In this document: one piece after another, positions 45,997-54,839 of the stretch
Position numbering within the stretch: position 1 is the first letter of the stretch
Layout: each line of letters starts with the position of its first letter
From: Gemmatimonadota bacterium
Lineage (GTDB): Bacteria; Gemmatimonadota; Gemmatimonadetes; Gemmatimonadales; GWC2-71-9
Assembly: GCA_027294455.1 (NCBI GenBank)
Contig: JAPULZ010000214.1
Location: 1 to 62,237, forward strand
Reading direction: 5' to 3'
Length of the DNA stretch: 62,237 nucleotides
Notes under the pieces: model-generated
Seen by the model: the letters and a program-made list of their open reading frames with translations, nothing else
Told to the model about the DNA's origin: nothing
Database searches by the model: none
Program-made: the position numbers and the translations under genes

Positions 45997-47574
45997 CTAC
46001 TCACCGAAAGAGATGCCCTGCGCCAGCGGAAGATCCGTGCTCCAGTTGAGCGTGTTGGTCTGACGGCGCATGTATGCCCGCCAGGCATCCGACCCCGACT
46101 CCCGCCCTCCCCCGGTCTCCTTCTCCCCGCCGAAGGCTCCTCCGATCTCGGCTCCACTGGTGCCGATGTTGACGTTGGCGATGCCGCAGTCGCTGCCTCG
46201 CTGGGACAGGAAATATTCGGCCTCACGCATGTGTTCGGTGAAAATGGCCGAAGACAGCCCCTGCGGTACGCCGTTGTGCAGGGCGACGGCCTCTTCGATT
46301 TCTTCCACCGCATCCTGGGGGGAAGCCGAGGAGGTCCCGTAGCCGACGATATAAAGGATAGGCGCGAACGTCTCCTCCTGAACGATGGCAAATTCGTTGC
46401 GAGCGGCCGCGATACACGGGGTGACGTAGTGCCCACCCGGATAGTCCGGCCCGTCGAGCCGCTCGCCGCCGCAGAGGACTTCTCCTCCCTCCTCTTCGAT
46501 CCGCCCGATGGCATTCTGCATGTCATCCACCGCATCGCGGGTGACCAGCGGCCCCATCAAGGTGTCGCCGTCGCGGGGATCACCGATGCGAACGTCCGCA
46601 TAGGCCGTGCGGAGCCGCCCTACCAGTTCCTCCCTTACCGATTCGTGGACGATGATCCGCCTCGTGCTGGTACAGCGCTGGCCCGCCGTTCCCACGGCGC
46701 CGAAGAGAATCGCCGGCAGGGCCAGGTCGAGGTTGGCATGGGGCGTCACGATGATGGCGTTGTTGCCACCGAGCTCGAGAATCGTCCTGCCGAGCCGCCT
46801 GCCCACCACCTCGGCCACGCGGTAGCCCATTCGACAACTCCCGGTGGCCGATACCAACGGAAGTCGCTTGTCGTGGAGCAGGCGGTCACCCACTGTGGAC
46901 CCCTTCCCCACCGTCAGGGAGAAAATTGCCGGGTCGACGTCGTTGGCACGGCAGACCTCCTCGGCAATCCGAGTACAGGCGATGGCGGTGAGGGGAGTCT
47001 TGCTGGCCGGCTTCCAGAGCGTCGCATCCCCACACACGGCCGCGATGGCGGCGTTCCAGCTCCACACGGCCACGGGGAAATTGAAGGCGCTGATCACGCC
47101 GACGACGCCCAGGGGATGCCACTGCTCGTACATCCGGTGATCCGGCCGCTCCGAATGCATCGTCAAACCATGTAGCTGGCGCGAGAGGCCACAGGCGAAA
47201 TCGCAGATATCGATCATCTCCTGGACCTCGCCCTCTCCCTCAGCCCGGATTTTCCCCATTTCCAGCGTGACCAGCGCTCCCAGCTCCCGCTTGAGGTCCC
47301 GCAGCCGGTTGCCCAGTTGGCGGACGACCTCGCCTCGCTTCGGCGCCGGGAGGACCCGCCACTCGAGAAAGGCACGTTGGGCCCGATCGACGATCTCGTC
47401 GTACTCGACCTCGGTCACCTGGCGGACCGTGGCGATGGCCGACCCGTCGATGGGCGTCACGACCTCTAGCTCGGGACCGGAGCCGACCCATTCGCCTCCG
47501 AATCCCCCGGGGTTGGTCTGCGCGATCCCGAGAGTCTTGAGGAAATCACTGACTGCGGCCGTCGTTGCTGACAT
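45997..47574 (-). CDS. Aldehyde dehydrogenase, ALDH7 (aminoadipate semialdehyde) type
   Basis: A 525-residue NAD(P)-dependent aldehyde dehydrogenase, closest in pattern to ALDH7/antiquitin-type aminoadipate-semialdehyde (piperideine-6-carboxylate) dehydrogenases of lysine catabolism. Cofactor region ISAFNFPVAVWSWN and WKPASKTPL, general base in LELGGNNAIIV, catalytic cysteine in GQRCTSTRR, and IVQEETFAPIL near the C-terminus. It ends with the family-like NTLNWSTDLPLAQGI and GAFGGEKETGGGRESGSDAW. ATG 47574 has GAGG 3-4 bases upstream; the frame is open 39 codons earlier. It is the first gene of the minus-strand operon with the M24 peptidase, methyltransferase and phosphatase-like genes, whose link to lysine metabolism is unclear. 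Confidence 0.9.
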   Translation of the reverse strand: MSATTAAVSDFLKTLGIAQTNPGGFGGEWVGSGPELEVVTPIDGSAIATVRQVTEVEYDEIVDRAQRAFLEWRVLPAPKRGEVVRQLGNRLRDLKRELGALVTLEMGKIRAEGEGEVQEMIDICDFACGLSRQLHGLTMHSERPDHRMYEQWHPLGVVGVISAFNFPVAVWSWNAAIAAVCGDATLWKPASKTPLTAIACTRIAEEVCRANDVDPAIFSLTVGKGSTVGDRLLHDKRLPLVSATGSCRMGYRVAEVVGRRLGRTILELGGNNAIIVTPHANLDLALPAILFGAVGTAGQRCTSTRRIIVHESVREELVGRLRTAYADVRIGDPRDGDTLMGPLVTRDAVDDMQNAIGRIEEEGGEVLCGGERLDGPDYPGGHYVTPCIAAARNEFAIVQEETFAPILYIVGYGTSSASPQDAVEEIEEAVALHNGVPQGLSSAIFTEHMREAEYFLSQRGSDCGIANVNIGTSGAEIGGAFGGEKETGGGRESGSDAWRAYMRRQTNTLNWSTDLPLAQGISFGE

Positions 47575-48098
47575 CGCCTCACCCGCGATTGCATTGCCGG
47601 ACGAACCCGGAGCCCGTCGCGGCCCGGGTTGGGTCAAAGTACCGACTCGTACCACGTCAACGAAGTAGGACCAGCCAGCCGGGGTCGTCAACCCTTTCCT
47701 TTATATAAGGGCGTCTATATAAGGGCGTCTATATAGGGGCGTCCAGGGGGTCTGGCCCATGGACCCGAGTTGCCCCCTATCGACCCCCGTGCCCCCATCC
47801 CTGGGGCAGGTAGCGCCCAGGTAACGGCCCGGCGGGAAATTGGGCTGCGACCTGGCGGGTGAGAACACGGCGGCCCGTTGCAGTCATGGTTCCAATGTCA
47901 CCACGTGTCGCGCTCGGTTGACGCGGACGATAGTGCGTGTGCATCGACGATGGAACGCAACGGGATCGGATGGGTTTTAATCACACATGAACCACAGGCC
48001 TAGCAACATTTCGCACGTTTCAACCGTAGGGAAACTTGATTGACCGGCGCGCCGCGCGTACTCGGCGTGCCGTCAAATCCACGCGAAGGAGTCATGCG
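47575..48098. other. Intergenic region between divergent genes
   Basis: About 520 bases with no convincing gene. It holds a triple 14-bp tandem repeat (47702-47743) close to the aldehyde dehydrogenase side and an AT-richer stretch near 47975-48035 before the LytTR gene. Promoters for both directions must lie here. The short minus-strand frame at 48000-48254 overlaps the LytTR gene and is probably not real. Confidence 0.5.
47702..47743. repeat. Three tandem copies of a 14-bp unit
   Basis: The unit TATATAAGGGCGTC is repeated exactly at 47702-47715 and 47716-47729 and once more with one change (TATATAGGGGCGTC) at 47730-47743. It lies about 130 bases upstream of the aldehyde dehydrogenase start. 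The AT core every 14 bases could be promoter-like or a protein-binding array, or simply a slippage product. Confidence 0.85.
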
Positions 48099-48482
48099 TT
48101 GACCGAACCAGCCGCCGACTTGGGTCATATGGGCCGGACCACGCCGTACATCCAACGCTTCGCGGTCAAGGGTGACGCAATGATTCTTTTCTTGCCCACG
48201 AGTGACATCGAGTGGATCGAGGGCGCTCGCGATTACGTGCGGCTCCACACCCAAGACCGGAGGTATCTGGTGCGAGGAACAATGCGGTCACTGTCACAGA
48301 ATCTCGACCCGGCCGAATTCGTGCGTGTCCACCGCTCCTCCATCGTGCGCATCGATCAGATTTCCCATCTGACGCCTCTCTTTCACGGCGACTACACCGT
48401 GCACCTCAAGAACGGGAGCGAACTCCGCATGAGCCGGCGATTCCGCCGCCAGATGGAGGCCATCCTGGGATACGGATTTTAG
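48099..48482 (+). CDS. LytTR-type DNA-binding protein
   Basis: A 127-residue stand-alone LytTR regulator without a receiver domain. MILFLPTSDIEWIEGARDYVRLHT, YLVRGTMRSLSQNL, FVRVHRSSIVRIDQI and the terminal LKNGSELRMSRRFR are the family blocks. The proposed start is TTG 48099 with AAGGAG 7 bases upstream. An ATG-CGT-TGA triplet reading (48094-48102) overlaps this start. ATG 48129 is an alternative. It lies 430 bases upstream of the SusC gene on the same strand and could regulate it, but that is inference from position only. Confidence 0.85.
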   Translation: MTEPAADLGHMGRTTPYIQRFAVKGDAMILFLPTSDIEWIEGARDYVRLHTQDRRYLVRGTMRSLSQNLDPAEFVRVHRSSIVRIDQISHLTPLFHGDYTVHLKNGSELRMSRRFRRQMEAILGYGF

Positions 48483-48912
48483 TCCTCGCAGACCCCTCAC
48501 GCCGTTTCCTCCCCTCGCAGTAAAGCATGTGCGACAATCCCTAGTAAACGACGCCCGACTCACCGAAAGCCATTCGTCGTCGTCTCGAGCCGCTTGTCGT
48601 ATGACTGCTCCGCATCTCTCAAAACCGTGGCATGTGCCTACCGGCTTCCGGTACAGTTCGGACGCACCGGACTTGACCGCGGACCGCAGCCGTCAGTCCG
48701 TCACGGGAAAGACCGTCGATTGATCCTGGCAGCAGCGGCAAACACAACCGGGGAATGGGCGGTAGCGACAGGACTCCTCCAGGGTCCTCCGCTCGCAAGG
48801 GAAGAATGACCGCCGCCCGTTCCCGGGCTAGCACCGAATAGGAGAATCGCCGATCCCACCATCGGCTCAGACGCGCCGTCAAACACTCTCACTTTTCGCT
48901 GGAGGTTGGAGA
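48483..48912. other. Leader/intergenic region upstream of the SusC gene
   Basis: 430 bases without a supported gene. Short frames exist on both strands but none has a start signal or a family-like sequence. The last 15 bases contain two overlapping purine-rich stretches (GGAGG and GGAG) before the SusC ATG. It likely contains the SusCD promoter; no clear -35/-10 pair was assigned. Confidence 0.4.
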
Positions 48913-51834
48913 ATGTCAGAAACTTGGTTTAGACGCGGGTTAGCCTGTCTCACGAGTCTCATCGCGCTGGTCGTGATTGCGGCTCCGGCGGCGGCCCAGG
49001 GCGGCACCGTGCATGTCTCGGTGATCGACCGAACCAACTCCCAGACCATCAACGGCGCCCGCGTGGTGCTGCTGAACACCCGGCTCACGGGCGTGACCGA
49101 TGGTCGTGGTGAGTTGAACCTCCTCAACGTGCCGCCGGGCACGTACACCGTGCAGGTGCTTTCCATCGGCTATCGCAGCGCGACGCAGACCGTCACGGTG
49201 ACGCTCGGTGGCACCGCGAACCTCAGCTTCGAGCTCGGCCTCAGCGCCGTGTCGCTGGATGAGATCGTGGTGACGGGGACCGGTGGTGCGGTGGAGCGGA
49301 AGAAACTCGGCACTACGCTGGGCGTCGTGAACGTCTCGCGGGTGCAGGACCTTGTGGACGTGGCCGAGTTTGGGTCCGTGTTGCGGGCCCGGATCCCCGG
49401 CGTGCGCTCGGTCAACGGGGCCGGCGGCGTGGGCGGCAGTAAGAACCTCCTGATCCGGGGCATCAGCAGCTTCTCCATGGATCAGCGCCCCGTGGTGTAC
49501 ATCGACGGCGTGCGGCTGGACACGCAGCGTGGGGTCAGCGGTGCGGCGTCGGGCACGGCCTGCTGCAGTTTCGACGGGGGCGTGGGCGGCGACCGGCTGA
49601 ACGACCTGAACCCGGACGACATCGAGCGCATCGAGGTCATCAAGGGGGCGGCGGCGACGACGCTGTACGGCACGGAAGCCACCAACGGGGTGATTCAGAT
49701 CTTCACGAAGCAGGGCCGGGCCAACAGCGCGCCGCGCTGGACGGCCTCCTACGGCGCCGGCTTCAAACGGCTGCGCAACAACCTAGCCACGACGCAAAAG
49801 CCGCGGTTCTTCGGGCCCGACGGCACGCAGGCGAGGAGCGCCGGCGAGCTGATCGAGAACGGCCTGATCCAGCGCGGTGACGTCACCGTGCAGGGTGGCG
49901 GCGAGTCGGTGACGTACTTCTTCTCGGGCGGCCTCGCCTACGAAGAAGGCTCCATCAAGCCGAACGACATGACCCGCGGCAACGTCCGGTTGAACCTCAA
50001 CTGGACGGCGTCGGACAACTGGAACTTCGAGATGCAGACGGCATTCACGAAGGCCAACGGCCAGCTGCTGCAGACCGGGAACAACTGGACGGCCCTGCTG
50101 GGCAACGCCCTCATCGGCAACCCGCTGGCCGCCACTGCCGAGCGACCCTGGGGCGAGCCCTGGACTGCCATCTCCGATATCAAGGACATACAGTCGACCA
50201 GCAACGTGCAGCGGTGGACCGGCGGCTTGACGGCCAACTTCAACCCGAACGAGTCGTTCGGGCACCGGTTGACGGTGGGTCTGGACCAGACGACGGACCG
50301 GCTCGAAAAGCTGTTCCCGTTTGGGCAGCAGTACGTGTTCGTGGGTAACGACGGAGAGCGGGGCATCGGCTTCCGAAACTTCCAATCCTTCACGCTTGAC
50401 TACCTGGGCACGCTGGCGTTCAACATCGGCGGCAATGTGCAGTCGGACTTCTCGTTCGGCGCGCAGGGCTTCTTCGAAGAGGATCGCACCAACTCGGCCA
50501 TCGGTGAAGGCTTTGCCGGGACCGGTGTGACCACAGTGACCGGCGCCGCCGTGCGCCAGGGCCGGGAGTCGTTCCGCGAGGAGATCAACGTCGGACTGTT
50601 CGCCCAGAACCGGTTCTCGATCAGCGATCGGCTGTTCGCGACGGTCGGCGCGCGCCTGGACGGCAACAGCGCCTTTGGTGAGGACTTCGGCCTGCAGTTC
50701 TACCCGAAGGCCGAACTGGCTTACCTGGTGCTCGAACAAGGCAGCGGCACCATCAGCACGCTGAAGCTGCGGGGCGCGGTGGGCATGTCCGGCTTGGCGC
50801 CAGGCGCGTTCGATCAGTTCCGGACGTTCAGCCCGACGTCGCGGCTGGAAGGCCAGCCCGGCGTGACTCCGAACAACCCGGGCAACACCGACCTCGAGCC
50901 CGAGAAGACGACGGAGTTCGAGGGCGGCTTCGACGCCGGGCTGTTCAACGATCGGGTCTCGATTGAAGCGACCGCGTACTACGCCAAGACCCGGGATGCG
51001 ATCCTGGGCGTGGAGCTGCCGCCCAGCATGGGCTTCCCGTCGGATCAGCGCCGGAACATCGGCGCCCTGGAGAACAAGGGCTGGGAATTGAAGTTCGACG
51101 CCGCGATCATCGAGAATGCCGGTTTCCGGTGGTCCACAGGCATCAACATGTCGGGCAACACCAACGAGATCACGGACCTTGGCGAATTTGCGAGCGACTG
51201 TAATGCCGAACGGACGCAGTGCCGTCTCGGCAACAGCCGTTTGGGCTTCCCGATCGGCGCGGACTTCAGCCGGGTGATCACGGGCTACGACGCGGCGACG
51301 AACACGCACACGCGCTCCGACACGTCGGAGTTCGTGGGTCTCCCGAACCCGACGTGGACGGGCTCGCTGACCCAGACGGTCGAGTACGGCGCGTTCCGCC
51401 TGTATGGCATGCTCACGTGGGAAACAGGCCACGTCGCGGCCAACAGCGGCCGGAGCTATCAAGTCCGGCAGCTCGCGTCCGACGAGTTGTTGATTCACGT
51501 CAACGACGACGGCACGTACACCCGTCAGGCCGACTCGGTCCTCGACAAGAACCGTCTCGTGACGCCGTTCGACAAGCGCGACCACCTGCGGATCCAAGAG
51601 GTTTCGCTCAACTATCAGTTCCCGGCCAGCTTCACCTCGAAGCTCGGCCTCGGCCGGACGACGTTGGCACTGTCGGGTCAGAACTTGATGTGGTGGGATG
51701 ACTGTAATTGTCTGGATCCGACATCGACGACGTACGGAGGCGCCGCGTTCCGGGGGGGCGAGACGAGCAACTCGTTGTTCCTCGCGGTGCCGGTGCCGAG
51801 AACATTCATCTTCTCGATACGCACGACATTCTGA
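48913..51834 (+). CDS. SusC/RagA-type TonB-dependent outer-membrane receptor
   Basis: A 973-residue outer-membrane transporter. Signal peptide (SLIALVVIAAPAAAQ), a CarboxypepD-regulatory-like N-terminal domain (INGARVVLLNTRLTGVTDGRGE, VPPGTYTVQVLSIGYRSA), a TonB box-like EIVVTGTG, a plug domain (IPGVRSVNGAGG, NLLIRGISSFS, DIERIEVIKGAAATTLYGTEATNGVI) and a 22-strand barrel ending VPRTFIFSIRTTF with the terminal phenylalanine. It imports an oligomeric nutrient together with the adjacent SusD-like lipoprotein; substrate not predictable. Double GGAGG/GGAG before the ATG. Gap to the next gene is 86 bases, with a small hairpin at 51843-51866. Confidence 0.95.
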   Translation: MSETWFRRGLACLTSLIALVVIAAPAAAQGGTVHVSVIDRTNSQTINGARVVLLNTRLTGVTDGRGELNLLNVPPGTYTVQVLSIGYRSATQTVTVTLGGTANLSFELGLSAVSLDEIVVTGTGGAVERKKLGTTLGVVNVSRVQDLVDVAEFGSVLRARIPGVRSVNGAGGVGGSKNLLIRGISSFSMDQRPVVYIDGVRLDTQRGVSGAASGTACCSFDGGVGGDRLNDLNPDDIERIEVIKGAAATTLYGTEATNGVIQIFTKQGRANSAPRWTASYGAGFKRLRNNLATTQKPRFFGPDGTQARSAGELIENGLIQRGDVTVQGGGESVTYFFSGGLAYEEGSIKPNDMTRGNVRLNLNWTASDNWNFEMQTAFTKANGQLLQTGNNWTALLGNALIGNPLAATAERPWGEPWTAISDIKDIQSTSNVQRWTGGLTANFNPNESFGHRLTVGLDQTTDRLEKLFPFGQQYVFVGNDGERGIGFRNFQSFTLDYLGTLAFNIGGNVQSDFSFGAQGFFEEDRTNSAIGEGFAGTGVTTVTGAAVRQGRESFREEINVGLFAQNRFSISDRLFATVGARLDGNSAFGEDFGLQFYPKAELAYLVLEQGSGTISTLKLRGAVGMSGLAPGAFDQFRTFSPTSRLEGQPGVTPNNPGNTDLEPEKTTEFEGGFDAGLFNDRVSIEATAYYAKTRDAILGVELPPSMGFPSDQRRNIGALENKGWELKFDAAIIENAGFRWSTGINMSGNTNEITDLGEFASDCNAERTQCRLGNSRLGFPIGADFSRVITGYDAATNTHTRSDTSEFVGLPNPTWTGSLTQTVEYGAFRLYGMLTWETGHVAANSGRSYQVRQLASDELLIHVNDDGTYTRQADSVLDKNRLVTPFDKRDHLRIQEVSLNYQFPASFTSKLGLGRTTLALSGQNLMWWDDCNCLDPTSTTYGGAAFRGGETSNSLFLAVPVPRTFIFSIRTTF

Positions 51835-51842
51835 TTGTCGGC

Positions 51843-51866
51843 TGGAGTGCCTCTTCGGAGGCACTC
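51843..51866 (+). repeat. Hairpin between the SusC and SusD genes
   Basis: GGAGTGCCTC (51843-51852) and GAGGCACTCC (51857-51866) form a perfect 10-bp inverted repeat with a TTCG tetraloop, 9 bases after the SusC stop. There is no T-run after it, so read-through into the SusD gene is likely. It may stabilise the SusC part of the message, a common way to set unequal levels. Confidence 0.65.
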
Positions 51867-51920
51867 CAGCAACGTCTTCGAGCAGCGTGAATGATCAATC
51901 AACCTAAGGAGCTTCGAGCA

Positions 51921-53249
51921 ATGCTGCAGATAAAGAACCTGCACCGTTTCGTGGCGTTGGGGGCCATGGTTGGCAGTGTCGTCGGTTGTAGCGACCTGCT
52001 GACCGTGTCCGATCCGTCACGATTTACCGACGAGGATCTGGACAAGGCCCTGCCGGCGGTGGCGACGGGCGTCGAGGGTGACCTCCACGCGGTGATAGAT
52101 AGTCGCATCAACGACGTCGAGATCCTGAGCGATGTCATGATGCACTCCGGCACGTGGGCCGGCTGGGACGATATTGATCATGGCCGCATCGATTACAACA
52201 ACGACGGCCGCAACGACGGGGGCTCCGGCCTGCTGCGGACGCGCTTTGCGGCGCAGGACGCCCAGGCACGCTTCGACCGGCTGGAAGCCGAGGGCGAGAC
52301 GATTTCCAGCAGCCTGCGGGCGCAGGTGACCGTGTCCGAAGGCTGGGCCGACCTGTTGTTGGGCATGTGGTACTGCGAGGGCCCAGCAGGCGCGGGCACC
52401 GCGGCCATTACCGACATGCAGCTCTACGCCCAGGCCCGGGACAAGTTGACGGCCGCCTTGACGCACACCGGCGGCACCGACTTCGAGTGGTGGGCACGAG
52501 CGGGCATCGCCCGGATGGAGCTGTACCTGGGCAACTTTGCGGCGGCGGATGCCGCGGCGGGGGCCGTCTTGGCCGGGGCTCCGGCGGGCTGGTCGAAGGA
52601 TGCGCTGTATCAGACCAGCGTGCTCAGCAATTCCATCGTGACCCTGTCGACGTTCGGCTTCAACCACGCGTCCGCCATCCGGGAGAAGTGGTGGGGATTG
52701 GTGGACGACACCGAGCTCAAGATGAACGATCCGCTGAGCCAGAGCCTGCTCGGCTTGGATGAGCCCGATCCCCGCGTGGAGATCCGCCACGAAGACGGTG
52801 TGCTCGGCGTAGACGGCACCACCGACTTCCACTCCCAGTGGAAGTACAAGCTGGAGGGAAGCGACATCCCGTTTACTCATCTGGACGAGATGCGCTTGAT
52901 CCAGGCCGAAGTGGCCTGGGCTGCCGCGGATTACACCACCGCCCGGACCATCCTGAACGGGCTGCGCACCACGGCCGGCCTGACGCCCATTCCGGACGCC
53001 ATGGCGGACGACAATGCCGAGGTGCTCACGCTGCTGATGAACGAGCGCTTCGCCGAGCTCTTCATGGAAGGTCACCGGATGGAGGACATCCGGCGCCACG
53101 GGCTGGTTCCGGGGCTGATCGCCGACGGGTCCTTCGCGGGCACGGAAGCCACCCGCCCGGTCAAGTTCCCCATCAGCGTGGCCGAGGCACGCGACAATCC
53201 CGAAATGGAGGACGACGCGTCCGTACGGTGCCTCCCGACGGCGAGCTGA
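51921..53249 (+). CDS. SusD/RagB-like outer-membrane lipoprotein
   Basis: A 442-residue surface lipoprotein (lipobox GSVVGCSDLL) of the SusD/RagB (TPR-rich) family that caps the SusC channel. VSDPSRFTDEDL follows the anchor, several helix-turn-helix pairs make up the middle, and the conserved C-terminal blocks ERFAELFMEGHRMEDIRRHG and RPVKFPISVAEARDNPEM are present. AAGGAG lies 9 bases before ATG 51921. The gene ends only 16 bases before the intron-like element, which now separates it from its probable terminator. Confidence 0.92.
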   Translation: MLQIKNLHRFVALGAMVGSVVGCSDLLTVSDPSRFTDEDLDKALPAVATGVEGDLHAVIDSRINDVEILSDVMMHSGTWAGWDDIDHGRIDYNNDGRNDGGSGLLRTRFAAQDAQARFDRLEAEGETISSSLRAQVTVSEGWADLLLGMWYCEGPAGAGTAAITDMQLYAQARDKLTAALTHTGGTDFEWWARAGIARMELYLGNFAAADAAAGAVLAGAPAGWSKDALYQTSVLSNSIVTLSTFGFNHASAIREKWWGLVDDTELKMNDPLSQSLLGLDEPDPRVEIRHEDGVLGVDGTTDFHSQWKYKLEGSDIPFTHLDEMRLIQAEVAWAAADYTTARTILNGLRTTAGLTPIPDAMADDNAEVLTLLMNERFAELFMEGHRMEDIRRHGLVPGLIADGSFAGTEATRPVKFPISVAEARDNPEMEDDASVRCLPTAS

Positions 53250-53265
53250 GTATCAAGCGGTTCAA

Positions 53266-53906
53266 ATCGGGATAGGGGCTAGCCGGTCATCCCGGCTAGT
53301 CCCCTCCCACACCACCGTACGTACGGGTCCGTATACGGCGGTTCGAGAGGTTGAGGTCGCGCCACACCGTTACCGGCGCGTGCGCCTGAGCGGTCGGTCT
53401 CACGCCTGCTCGTCGGGATTTTCACCACTGCGCTGTACCCTCAGGCTTCACCTGTGCTCTCCAGCGCGAGCTCCGCAGAACGGACATCTGGTGCAGTGCC
53501 CTTCCACATTATGTGCACCTCGGGCTCTCCCTCTCGTTCGGCCCTTCGTCGCACCTGCGACTACTATGGCCTCTGCTGACTTCTCGCTCCGCCGCCGCTA
53601 CTTCCCGTCGGCGTCGCCCTTTCAGGCGTAAGGCGAGATCTCCCCGGGTAAGAACGATGACCTTCCCCGCACAACCGCCGGATTTACGCCGCCTGAGCCT
53701 TGGTCGCAAGAGCTTCGCGGTTTGCTGCCCGCTCGCCCTGCTCGGCAACGCCTCCTATCCGGTTTCTGTTCGTCGGCTCGTCGGGTTCGCTACACCGCTT
53801 CTTTCAGCGCTCCCCTCGCGGTCGGCACCTTGCGGTTCGCTTGAGTCGCTGCGACCAGCTCCTCGGAGGACTCGCACCTCCAAGCCATCGCCCATGCCGG
53901 GCACAC
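53266..53906 (-). mobile_element. ORF-less group II (IIC-like) intron
   Basis: On the minus strand a 641-base element starts with GTGTGCCCGGCATGGGC (53906 downward), a group II 5' end. Near its 3' end is a 32-base domain V-like hairpin (53342-53311) with stems ACCGCCGT/ACGGTGGT and TACG/CGTA. A domain VI-like hairpin (53304-53275, arms CTAGCCGG/CCGGCTAG) follows and the element ends CCCGAT at 53266. There is no reverse transcriptase frame, and the length is what a group IIC ribozyme has after loss of its ORF. It sits immediately downstream of a transcription-terminator hairpin in its own orientation, the known IIC target. Open frames inside it on either strand are not genes. Mobility would need a maturase in trans. 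Confidence 0.75.
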
Positions 53907-53914
53907 AACACACA

Positions 53915-53950
53915 CGGGCGGGGGCAGCACAAGCCCCCACCCGTTTTCTT
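53915..53950 (+). terminator. Intrinsic terminator, split from susCD by the intron
   Basis: An 11-bp GC-rich stem (53915-53943, arms CGGGCGGGGGC and GCCCCCACCCG with one G-T mismatch) is followed on the plus strand by TTTTCTT. It would end the susCD transcript. On the minus strand the same hairpin follows the TauE gene and is followed by TGTGTGTT, then the intron. It may thus act in both directions. Confidence 0.8.
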
Positions 53951-53956
53951 ATTAGG

Positions 53957-54724
53957 TCAACTTCCTACCCTGAAACCGCCGAGGTTTTGGAAGAGCATCC
54001 AAGCGCCCATGACGAAGATGAAGATGGCAAACGCGCGCTTGAGTGCCTCGTGGGAGACGAAGCGCACCAAGTGCGAGCCGAGCCAGATCCCCACGATCGC
54101 TATCAGCGTGAACACGCCCATCAGGCCCCACAACACTTCCACCTGACCGAGATAACCCGCAAATCCAGCGGCGGACTTCAGAGCGATGACTGCCAGCGAC
54201 GTCCCCACCGCTTGTTGCATCGACAGGCCGCGCAACAACACGAAGACCGGAACGATGAGGAACCCGCCGCCGACGCCCACGAGCCCGGTCAGAACCCCAA
54301 CGGCCAGCCCCTCTACCATGATGAACAGGAATGCGGATGGGCCATGGCGGGATGCCGCCCCGGTAGCGGGCGTGGAATCGCGCAGCATGACGATGCCGGC
54401 GGCCAGCATCACCGCGCCGAAGAGTGCGAGTTGGGCGGCTCCACTGAAGAACACACTGAGTCGGGCTCCGAGGTACGCGCCGGCCATGGCCACCGGGCCG
54501 AAGAGGGCCGCGAGGCGCAGGTTGACGTGGCCCGCGCGGGCGTGCCTTACGGCGCCCACGACACTCGTGGCGCCGACCACCGCCAGGCCCATCGCGATGG
54601 ATTCTTTGGCGCTGAGACCCAACACATACACGAAGATGGGCACAGTGAGGATGGATCCCCCGGCGCCCAGCAAGCCCATGGCCAGGCCAACGACGAGCGC
54701 GAGGGCGAATCCAATGATGACCAT
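53957..54724 (-). CDS. TauE/SafE (TSUP) family permease
   Basis: A 255-residue integral membrane protein with about eight hydrophobic helices in two repeats. Each repeat starts with the family glycine motif: GLAMGLLGAGGSILTVPIF and GVLTGLVGVGGGFLIVPVF. Members export sulfite, sulfoacetate or related anions; the substrate here is unknown. The start at 54724 opens directly with the first helix. It lies downstream of the third ADOP gene on the same strand, separated by a 28-base palindrome. Confidence 0.9.
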   Translation of the reverse strand: MVIIGFALALVVGLAMGLLGAGGSILTVPIFVYVLGLSAKESIAMGLAVVGATSVVGAVRHARAGHVNLRLAALFGPVAMAGAYLGARLSVFFSGAAQLALFGAVMLAAGIVMLRDSTPATGAASRHGPSAFLFIMVEGLAVGVLTGLVGVGGGFLIVPVFVLLRGLSMQQAVGTSLAVIALKSAAGFAGYLGQVEVLWGLMGVFTLIAIVGIWLGSHLVRFVSHEALKRAFAIFIFVMGAWMLFQNLGGFRVGS

Positions 54725-54797
54725 GCGCGTTGGACCGGGTGGAGTGACGGGAGTGAATGATTGAGGTGACTGATGATAACCAGCTCGAAAGTCTTCG

Positions 54798-54825
54798 GTA
54801 GGGGCGAGGCATGCCTCGCCCCTAC
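54798..54825. repeat. REP-like perfect palindrome
   Basis: Two 14-base arms, GTAGGGGCGAGGCA and its exact complement, meet without a loop. GTAGGGGC-N-GCCCCTAC palindromes occur as dispersed intergenic repeats in several phyla, as far as I recall. It lies 14 bases after the end of the third ADOP permease gene and may act as a terminator-like stem or an mRNA stabiliser. Confidence 0.75.
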
Positions 54826-54839
54826 GCGAGCGAAAACGG

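Noticed and set aside
53251..53270. GGTTCAAATC resembling a tRNA T-arm
   Set aside because: No acceptor, D or anticodon arms fit around it; it is the junction between the SusD end and the intron.
53380..54146. Plus-strand short frames resembling widespread hypothetical proteins
   Set aside because: They are the antisense translation of the group II intron ribozyme, a common source of false proteins.
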